Shown in pieces: positions 7,331-12,447 of a stretch of DNA of 12,447 nt. The translations under genes and the position numbers were made by a program. This DNA is from Erysipelotrichaceae bacterium (GTDB lineage: Bacteria > Bacillota_I > Bacilli_A > Erysipelotrichales > Erysipelotrichaceae), in NCBI GenBank assembly GCA_027449005.1, contig DAIDML010000179.1, forward strand, positions 1 to 12,447, in the 5' to 3' direction. The stretch's first letter is position 1. The number at the start of each line of letters is the position of its first letter. Below the pieces are notes generated by a model. It saw nothing but the letters and a program-made list of their open reading frames with translations. It was not told where the DNA came from and made no database searches.

Positions 7331-8136
7331 TGCCTGAACTTCCTGAAGTAGAAACAGTCGTAAGAACACTTGAAACATTAATGACAGGATGTTCGTTTAC
7401 GGATGTTTTAGTTCATACTCCTTCCATCGTTTATCATAATGAGGATTTTGCATCTTTTGTTACCCATCATCAACTTCAATCATTCAAACGAAGAGGTAAA
7501 TACATCCTACTGGGCTTAGGTGATAACACTTTGATTATTCATTTAAGAATGGAAGGAAGATTCTTCATTAATCATGAATTCAATCGTCCTAACAAGCATG
7601 TTCATGTGAGTTTCAAACTTAGTGATGGACGAGTCTTACATTATCAAGATACCCGAAAGTTTGGACGTATGCTCATCACACATGATGTCAATCAAACCCT
7701 CGCTCATCTTGGGCTAGAGTATGATGATCCGCATTTTACGGTTGACTATTTAATTGAATCCATGAAAAATAAAAAAACAAGTTTAAAAGCCTTTCTTTTA
7801 TCTCAAAGTGTGATATGTGGGTTAGGTAACATCTACAGTGATGAGGTGTGTTTTAGATCACGACTTCATCCCGAAAAAAGAGTGAGCACACTTACGCTCA
7901 ACGAGGTACAATCCATTCATCGTGAAATCAAACTTGTTTTATCAGAAGCCATTGCTTTAGGGGGGAGTTCAATACGCACGTACACTAATGCGATGGGAAT
8001 TGATGGTTTATTTCAACTTCAGTTACAGGTCCACATGAGAGCAAAACAACCTTGTCTTGTCTGTGGTCAAATCATAGAAAAAACAAGTGTTGCGAATCGA
8101 GGAACATACGTATGCAAACAGTGTCAAAAGCTATAA
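7330..8136 (+). CDS. mutM: Formamidopyrimidine-DNA glycosylase (Fpg/MutM)
   Basis: This base-excision repair enzyme removes 8-oxoguanine and formamidopyrimidines and cleaves the abasic site. 268 residues, the usual length. The ATG at 7330 (GGAGG at 7318-7322, 7 bases upstream) yields MPELPEVETV, which exposes the catalytic Pro and Glu once Met is removed; a start at 7312 would bury them. Visible motifs are RRGKYILL with the DNA-contacting Lys (K57), HLRMEGRF with the base-displacing Met (M74), the H2TH signature GLGNIYSDEV (164-173), and a complete C-terminal zinc finger (C242, C245, C262, C265) containing R257. Its start overlaps the polA stop (TAATG), and its 3' end overlaps coaE by 25 bases. 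polA-mutM-coaE is a common Bacillota order. Confidence 0.97.
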   Translation: MPELPEVETVVRTLETLMTGCSFTDVLVHTPSIVYHNEDFASFVTHHQLQSFKRRGKYILLGLGDNTLIIHLRMEGRFFINHEFNRPNKHVHVSFKLSDGRVLHYQDTRKFGRMLITHDVNQTLAHLGLEYDDPHFTVDYLIESMKNKKTSLKAFLLSQSVICGLGNIYSDEVCFRSRLHPEKRVSTLTLNEVQSIHREIKLVLSEAIALGGSSIRTYTNAMGIDGLFQLQLQVHMRAKQPCLVCGQIIEKTSVANRGTYVCKQCQKL

Positions 8137-8699
8137 AAATTGGATTAACAGGATCAATTGCGAGTGGTAAGTCCACAGCATTAAGTGTTTTCAAACAACG
8201 AGGCTTTGCGATTTTTTCTGCAGATGATTGTGTCAGTTCCATGTATCATGATGCATTGTTTGTGAACACAGTCAAACAGTCATATCCACATGTCGTTACA
8301 CTTGATTCAATTGATAAGTCACTGCTAGTCAAGGCATTATCAGATCCTGTTTTCTATGAAGGGTACATTCATCTTGTTCATGATCATGTGCTAAAAAACA
8401 TGATTGCCTTTCAAAATAAACATGAATCGCAACCCAATGTCTGTGAAATTCCACTTCTGTTTGAAGCAGGTTGGGAGCGTTATTTTGATCAAGTGTGGTG
8501 TATTGTGATTAATGATGAACTTTCATTTAAACGAGCATTGGAGCGAGGGATGTCGGCTTCAACGTATCATTTTCTTAAAGAAAAACAGTGGAGCATTGAA
8601 GAAAAAAGTGCAAAATCACATGTCTTAGTGCATAATGAAAGCACTAAAGAAGTGTTTATAAAAACATTAAGACAAAAGATTAAGGAGCACTTACTATGA
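8112..8699 (+). CDS. coaE: Dephospho-CoA kinase
   Basis: CoaE performs the last step of coenzyme A synthesis, phosphorylating the ribose 3'-OH of dephospho-CoA with ATP. The 195-residue product has the P-loop GLTGSIASGKST (11-22), a SADDCV segment (36-41) matching the DAD region, and EIPLLFEAG (112-120) matching the DxPLLFE motif, with Glu for the usual Asp. The end LVHNESTKE (172-180) resembles the NxGs-type close. Two common features look altered: the HP pair in the middle helix is H-D (90-91), and the Arg four residues before Q159 is Leu. The start is ATG 8112, 7 bases after GAGGAA (8099-8104); longer frames merely run into mutM. It overlaps mutM by 25 bases and dnaB by 4 (ATGA). Confidence 0.93.
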   Translation: MQTVSKAIKIGLTGSIASGKSTALSVFKQRGFAIFSADDCVSSMYHDALFVNTVKQSYPHVVTLDSIDKSLLVKALSDPVFYEGYIHLVHDHVLKNMIAFQNKHESQPNVCEIPLLFEAGWERYFDQVWCIVINDELSFKRALERGMSASTYHFLKEKQWSIEEKSAKSHVLVHNESTKEVFIKTLRQKIKEHLL

Positions 8700-9811
8700 A
8701 AAAGTGGTTCATTCATCATCCAAAAAGCCTATCAATGCAAGAAATTCAAAGCTTACTCGTTGCTTATCCTTTTATCATGACTCCACAAGCCATTCAAATG
8801 TACATGACCATGTGTGCTTTCTCCAATGTGCGAGAAGGTTCATTGACATCGCATGATTTAGCGATCCATTTGAATGTTTTTGATCATGAAGTTGAACCGC
8901 TCATACAAACGTGTGTGTCTGTGGATTTAATGCAGTGGTATGAACAAAAGAACATGATCATTCTTGTGATCAAACCAGTATTGGATATACCAGTTCTTTT
9001 ATCTCATCCATTGTTTGGACGAATACTTTCAACACAAGAAAGTTTGTATCTTAAAGCGTTAAGCATGAAATACCCACCGTTAAATCATGACTTAACATTG
9101 ACCTCATTCAAATATCAACAACGTCATTTGGATTGGAATGAAGCAGATGAAACTCAGTTTAACCTTAAAAAAGAGACATCTCTTCCACAAAGTGAAACAT
9201 TTAAACTAACCTTGTTTTTACAGCTCTGTGAGGAAATCATTCTTCCTTCCTCAATGAGAAATGAAGAGAATTTAAACATAATTACCTCCCTTGCGAACAC
9301 CTATCTTGTGGATGAAAAAAGCATGAAAAAGTTTGTTGCGAAGGCCATCAATTATAAAACACTCACACTCAATGCACATAAACTGAGTGAACTTATCCTT
9401 TCAACCTACCAAGTGTCTGGATACAAAGACACATCCTATCAACAACATCCACTCAGTTTCTTCACCGCAATCAATGAAGGACGACCAGTGGTTGAAAAAG
9501 ACCAACAACTCATCGAGTTTCTCAATTCTCAATACACCTTTGATCAAGAAACATTCAACTTCTTATTGGAAACCATCCTTAAATCCTATCATGGACGCTT
9601 CACAAAGAAGAATGCTCAACACTTGGCTGAATCATGGGTAAGAGCTAAGATTAAGAATCTAGAAGATGCTAAAGCATATGTGAACTCAAACCTTAATGTG
9701 AGTCAGGTTAAAGCTAAACCACTGCCTGAGTATTATGAAACCAGTGATGATCAAGTCGATAAAGAAACATTACTCAAACAGTTAAAGGAGATGGATAATG
9801 AAAGAAATTAA
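8696..9811 (+). CDS. dnaB: Replication initiation and membrane attachment protein DnaB (DnaD/DnaB family)
   Basis: This is the Bacillota primosome protein DnaB, not the helicase of the same name. With DnaD it remodels origin DNA and helps DnaI deliver the replicative helicase. At 371 residues it is shorter than the roughly 470 residues of the Bacillus protein. The first ~130 residues fit the winged-helix-like N-terminal domain. The C-terminal DnaB_2 domain is recognisable: HPLSFFTAINEGRPV (251-265), the helix region 278-300, then KKNAQHLAESWVRAKIKNLEDA (304-325), which corresponds to the YxxxIAxxWxRxxI core. A charged tail follows. AAGGAG (8682-8687) precedes the ATG by 8 bases. It begins in the coaE stop (ATGA) and overlaps dnaI by 14 bases. 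Placement before dnaI makes the call firm despite low N-terminal similarity. Confidence 0.9.
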   Translation: MKKWFIHHPKSLSMQEIQSLLVAYPFIMTPQAIQMYMTMCAFSNVREGSLTSHDLAIHLNVFDHEVEPLIQTCVSVDLMQWYEQKNMIILVIKPVLDIPVLLSHPLFGRILSTQESLYLKALSMKYPPLNHDLTLTSFKYQQRHLDWNEADETQFNLKKETSLPQSETFKLTLFLQLCEEIILPSSMRNEENLNIITSLANTYLVDEKSMKKFVAKAINYKTLTLNAHKLSELILSTYQVSGYKDTSYQQHPLSFFTAINEGRPVVEKDQQLIEFLNSQYTFDQETFNFLLETILKSYHGRFTKKNAQHLAESWVRAKIKNLEDAKAYVNSNLNVSQVKAKPLPEYYETSDDQVDKETLLKQLKEMDNERN

Positions 9812-10706
9812 TGTGCAATCCTTTCCCTTTGATGAGGCACTTCATCAACGCAATCATGACATGCTCATGAAGCATCCGATTGTTTTAGAATGGATTAAAG
9901 AACTTAGTTTAGATGAATCACTCATTCGTCGTCATCAAAGCAAACTACTCACCATCATTGAGTCTTTACAACTGTGCAATGGGTGTCAAGGCCTAAGTGT
10001 GTGCCAACAACCCAAAGTAGGGTATCGTCAAACCATCTTATTGGATGGTAAAGTCTTAGACATTGCGATTGAAGCATGTCCATTCATGAAATCCTTTCTT
10101 CTATCACAGGCTCATCATAAACACTTTAGAATCAATCATATTCCAAGTTTTGCTCAAAACATGGATTTGTCGGATTTAGTGATGGATGAGAAACAGTCTT
10201 CAAGTACCATTCAAGCGTTCATGAAATTAAAAGAATGGCTTAAACACGGTGGTAAGGGATTATATCTATACGGAGCACCAGGAGTAGGAAAAACGACCAT
10301 GTTAGCAACACTTGCCAACACGTGTGCTAAAGCAGGCAAGAAAGTTTCTTTTGTGCATGTCCCAACTTGGATTTCATCTGCTAAACTCAGTTTTGATGAT
10401 CCTGAACAACTTAAAACCATTTTGAATGATGTGGCTTTAGTGGATGTCTTGTTCATGGATGACATTGGTGCAGAAAGTGTATCTGCCTTTGTCCGTGATG
10501 AGTTGTTACTTGTTACGCTTAATCAAAGATTAGAACAGAAAAAACCAACTTTTTTCACGTCAAACATCGACCTAGATGCCCTAAAAGAACATTACGCGCT
10601 TTCACGTCATGATGCTTCCTACGTCAAAGCAGATCGTATCATTGAACGTATTTTAGGCTTAGCCAACCCGTTTTTAATTAAAGACGTGAACAAACGTAAA
10701 GGATAA
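9798..10706 (+). CDS. dnaI: Primosomal protein DnaI, helicase loader
   Basis: DnaI is the AAA+ loader that places the hexameric replicative helicase on DNA. The N-terminal region carries a cysteine cluster, C60, C63, C69 and C94, fitting the zinc-ribbon helicase-binding domain of the family. The C-terminal ATPase has Walker A GAPGVGKTT (159-167), Walker B VLFMDDIG (217-224), sensor 1 TSN (254-256) and arginines R280 and R284 in the expected arginine-finger/sensor 2 region. 302 residues is close to the usual length. The start is ATG 9798, with AAGGAG 7 bases upstream (9785-9790); it begins inside the end of dnaB. It is the last gene of the block; no clear terminator follows, only an inverted repeat without a T-run (10706-10713 with 10732-10739). 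Confidence 0.95.
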   Translation: MKEINVQSFPFDEALHQRNHDMLMKHPIVLEWIKELSLDESLIRRHQSKLLTIIESLQLCNGCQGLSVCQQPKVGYRQTILLDGKVLDIAIEACPFMKSFLLSQAHHKHFRINHIPSFAQNMDLSDLVMDEKQSSSTIQAFMKLKEWLKHGGKGLYLYGAPGVGKTTMLATLANTCAKAGKKVSFVHVPTWISSAKLSFDDPEQLKTILNDVALVDVLFMDDIGAESVSAFVRDELLLVTLNQRLEQKKPTFFTSNIDLDALKEHYALSRHDASYVKADRIIERILGLANPFLIKDVNKRKG

Positions 10707-10780
10707 TTCACAAGTTCATCAAAGTCTTCAATTGTGAGTGAATACTCGAAAGGTTTTCCTTTAATCATGCACATTTGTTA

Positions 10781-10789
10781 TGGTAAAAT
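10781..10789 (+). promoter_or_regulatory. Extended -10 promoter of the pfkA-pyk operon
   Basis: TGGTAAAAT is a TGN-extended -10 box (TAAAAT) in the same TATGG context seen at 3834-3844. A -35 is weak or absent, as extended -10 promoters allow. Initiation near 10796 gives a 13-base leader that still holds the GAGGAG ribosome binding site (10798-10802 region) before the ATG at 10809. The rest of the 102-base gap holds only weak inverted repeats. Confidence 0.55.
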
Positions 10790-10808
10790 AAGGGGCGAGG
10801 AGAAACAC

Positions 10809-11771
10809 ATGATTAAGAAAATTGGAGTGCTAACTTCAGGTGGTGATTCACCTGGAATGAATGCGGCTATCCGTGCAATCACACGCAGTGCTTTATCACA
10901 AGGTGTGGAAGTTGTTGGAATCTATAACGGATATAAAGGATTATTGGATGAAAATTTTATTCCTCTTACCCGCTCTAGTGTGAGTGACATCATGGTCAAA
11001 GGAGGAACCATGCTTGGTTCTGCTCGTTTGCCAGAATTTAAAGATCCTGAAGTGGTGAAACAAGCAGCTAACATTTTAAGAAAACATGACATTGAAGCAT
11101 TAGTGACCATTGGTGGGGATGGAACATACAAAGGTGCATTGGCTTTAACAGCACAAGGCATTAACTGTGTAGGATTACCAGGAACAATCGACAATGACAT
11201 TGCGTCTACCGACTACACCATTGGGTTTGATACCGCTCTTAATACCGTGATTCAAGCCATTGACAAACTTAGAGATACTTCATCGAGTCATCATCGATGT
11301 TCAGTTGTTGAAGTGATGGGTAATCGATGCGGTGATTTGGCGATTTATGCTGGGTTATCCTGTGGTGCTGAAGTCATCATTACACCTGAGAATGGTTATG
11401 ATGAAGTTGAAGTACTCAACTTAATCAAGTACTACGAAGAAGTTAAGAACAAGAAACATGCGATTGTGATTATTTCCGAAAAGATTACCGATGCAGATTC
11501 ATTAGCGAATAAAATCAGTAAAACGTCAGGTTTCTCAGGGCGTGCAACAGTATTAGGTCATGTGCAAAGAGGAGGGTCTCCTACCGCATTTGATCGGGTC
11601 CTTGCGACTCGCATGGGGGATAAAGCAGTGGAAGTTTTAATTCAAGGACGTGGTGGTCAATGCATTGGGATTATTGATAATGAAATTGTATCCACGGACA
11701 TTGAAACAGCATTAAGTATGCCTAAGAAATCTAGAAAACACTTATTTAAACTTCATGAAAGGCTCGTGTAA
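10809..11771 (+). CDS. pfkA: ATP-dependent 6-phosphofructokinase
   Basis: PfkA phosphorylates fructose 6-phosphate to fructose 1,6-bisphosphate, the committed step of glycolysis. The 320 residues match the standard bacterial length. Motifs are TSGGDSPGMNAAIR (9-22), IGGDGTYKGA (101-110), PGTIDNDI with catalytic D128 (124-131), and VQRGGSPTAFDR (252-263). Gly after the GGD (G105) and Gly in PGT (G125) point to ATP, since pyrophosphate enzymes have Asp and Lys there. R22 and R26 sit where allosteric-site arginines occur in the E. coli type. The start is ATG 10809, with GAGGAG upstream. The frame extends 25 codons further to GTG 10734, but that stretch is unlike the family and contains the promoter. 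pyk begins two bases after its stop. Confidence 0.97.
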   Translation: MIKKIGVLTSGGDSPGMNAAIRAITRSALSQGVEVVGIYNGYKGLLDENFIPLTRSSVSDIMVKGGTMLGSARLPEFKDPEVVKQAANILRKHDIEALVTIGGDGTYKGALALTAQGINCVGLPGTIDNDIASTDYTIGFDTALNTVIQAIDKLRDTSSSHHRCSVVEVMGNRCGDLAIYAGLSCGAEVIITPENGYDEVEVLNLIKYYEEVKNKKHAIVIISEKITDADSLANKISKTSGFSGRATVLGHVQRGGSPTAFDRVLATRMGDKAVEVLIQGRGGQCIGIIDNEIVSTDIETALSMPKKSRKHLFKLHERLV

Positions 11772-11773
11772 TT

Positions 11774-12427
11774 ATGACAAGAAAAATTAGAAAAACGAAG
11801 ATTATTTGTACCATTGGACCAGCATCTAAAACGCCAGAAATGGTTGAGGCTTTAGCTCAAGCAGGTATGAATGTCTGCCGCTTAAACTTCTCCCATGAAG
11901 AACATGCAGAGCATTTAGAACGCATTAATATGATTCGTGAAGTTGCTAATCGAACAGGATACAACTTAGCGATTCTCCTTGACACCAAAGGACCTGAAAT
12001 TCGTGTGGATCAAATTGAAAATGGCTCCATGGATGTAGTGACCAATCAGATTATTAAGATTGTAAAAGAAACGGTGGTAGGTAACTCTGAGCGTTTTTCA
12101 ATCAATCCTGCACAAGTCTTTGATGATGTCGCGGTAGGCAATCGTGTTCTCATTGATGATGGTAAGATTGGTATGGTTATTATTGCCAAAGACCAAGATT
12201 CTCTTACATGCCGTATTGAAAATCCTGGAGTAATTAAAACTCGTAAAGGGGTCAATGTTCCTAACGTTAAATTATCAATGCCATTTATTTCTGCGAAAGA
12301 TGATGCAGATATTCGCTTTGGATGTAGACATAATGTGGATTACATTGCGGCAAGTTTCACTCGTCGTGCTAAAGACCACAACTTCGGGACTTTGACAGTT
12401 GAAAACAAGATAAAATCTAATGAGTAG
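11774..12427 (+). CDS. pyk: Pyruvate kinase, N-terminal 201 residues followed by an unrelated end (broken or misjoined)
   Basis: Pyruvate kinase converts phosphoenolpyruvate and ADP to pyruvate and ATP. The first 201 residues are typical: KTKIICTIGPAS (7-18), GMNVCRLNFSHEEH (31-44) with substrate-binding R36 and K+-site N38 and S40, ILLDTKGPEIR (67-77), a B domain (about 75-170), then VDYIAASFTRRAKD to 201. One oddity is Glu for the usual Gly after NFSH. Normal enzymes go on for at least 270 more residues, including the KIENxEG active-site strand, the GDLGxE loop and the C-terminal regulatory domain. Here 16 unrelated residues lead to TAG at 12425. Such a product could not be active. The change falls 71 bases from the window end. 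The start is ATG 11774, two bases after pfkA, with only a weak AAAGG upstream. Confidence 0.85.
   Translation: MTRKIRKTKIICTIGPASKTPEMVEALAQAGMNVCRLNFSHEEHAEHLERINMIREVANRTGYNLAILLDTKGPEIRVDQIENGSMDVVTNQIIKIVKETVVGNSERFSINPAQVFDDVAVGNRVLIDDGKIGMVIIAKDQDSLTCRIENPGVIKTRKGVNVPNVKLSMPFISAKDDADIRFGCRHNVDYIAASFTRRAKDHNFGTLTVENKIKSNE
12392..12421 (+). promoter_or_regulatory. Promoter-like sequence after the pyk break
   Basis: A perfect -35 TTGACA (12392-12397) and TCTAAT (12416-12421; 5 of 6 to the -10) are 18 bases apart. It lies entirely in the segment that does not belong to pyk. This suggests the last 70 bases may be intergenic DNA from elsewhere in the genome. Initiation would fall within the hairpin at 12423-12440, so this box and a terminator reading of that hairpin are competing interpretations. 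Confidence 0.4.
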
Positions 12428-12446
12428 CGTGAATGCTGCTTTTTTT
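12423..12446 (+). terminator. Hairpin plus T-run at the window end
   Basis: AGTAGC (12423-12428) pairs with GCTGCT (12435-12440), including one T-G pair, around loop GTGAAT, and runs into seven Ts (12440-12446). The TAG stop of the interrupted pyk frame (12425-12427) lies in the left arm. The form is that of a modest rho-independent terminator; the stem is short, and the window ends one base later. Confidence 0.5.
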
Positions 12447-12447
12447 G

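Noticed and set aside
7312..7332. MutM starting at 7312 inside polA
   Set aside because: Fpg needs Pro directly after the initiator Met for catalysis; only ATG 7330 gives this.
10749..10762. AAAGG-TTTT-CCTTT mini-palindrome as a dnaI terminator
   Set aside because: The five-base, A/T-rich stem is too weak, and no T-run follows it.
10619..10768. Minus-strand 49-codon ORF between pfkA and the end of dnaI with a protein-like first half
   Set aside because: It has no ribosome binding site, more than half of it lies antisense to dnaI, and its only open stretch covers the pfkA promoter region. Best explained by chance.
10734..10808. 25-codon N-terminal extension of PfkA from a GTG
   Set aside because: The extension matches nothing at the start of phosphofructokinases and contains the -10 box; ATG 10809 has a proper ribosome binding site and gives the standard length.
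12046..12255. Antisense ORFs inside pyk and pfkA
   Set aside because: They mirror the codon structure of the real plus-strand genes and show no motifs.

Overview
The window looks like chromosomal core DNA of a low-GC Gram-positive bacterium (Bacillota). The A+T-rich codon use, TTG start codons, AGGAGG-type ribosome binding sites, the Bacillota-specific helicase-loading pair DnaB/DnaI, and MreC/MreD next to RadC all support this. The protein divergence and gene order suggest a lineage away from Bacillus, possibly Erysipelotrichia-like. That placement is an inference made without any database search. I see no phage, transposon, CRISPR, tRNA or rRNA.

Layout. Positions 1-188 hold the last 61 codons of a uracil/xanthine (NCS2) permease. 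It converges on a minus-strand sugar:cation symporter of the GPH family (214-1506), and one bidirectional hairpin terminator (203-235) serves both. From about 1600 everything runs on the plus strand. A 42-codon membrane-peptide ORF with a perfect ribosome binding site overlaps the TTG start of radC. Then come mreC and mreD (cell-shape scaffold, with no mreB between radC and mreC), a lipoprotein of the zinc/manganese-binding TroA/ZnuA fold that has lost its metal-binding histidines, and a tightly overlapping block polA-mutM-coaE-dnaB-dnaI (DNA repair, CoA synthesis, helicase loading). After a 102-base gap with its own promoter come pfkA and pyk, the two classic control points of glycolysis.

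How the genes work together. RadC, PolA and MutM are DNA-repair related. DnaB and DnaI load the replicative helicase at the origin and restart sites. MreC/MreD organise lateral wall synthesis. CoaE completes coenzyme A. PfkA and Pyk form a separate glycolytic operon. Overlaps of 1, 25, 4 and 14 bases in the polA-dnaI block suggest translational coupling.

Most worth a second look: (1) pyk loses homology abruptly after codon 201 (base 12376) and ends 16 codons later inside a hairpin plus T-run at the window edge, so it is either a real deletion or an assembly join; (2) the TroA-fold lipoprotein has no metal ligands and no transporter genes beside it; (3) mreC has no ribosome binding site, a good promoter whose predicted start falls on its ATG, and a long inverted repeat bracketing the -10 box and start codon; (4) the unrecognised 42-residue peptide ahead of radC. 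I did not find a convincing new multi-gene system; most of the window is ordinary housekeeping DNA.
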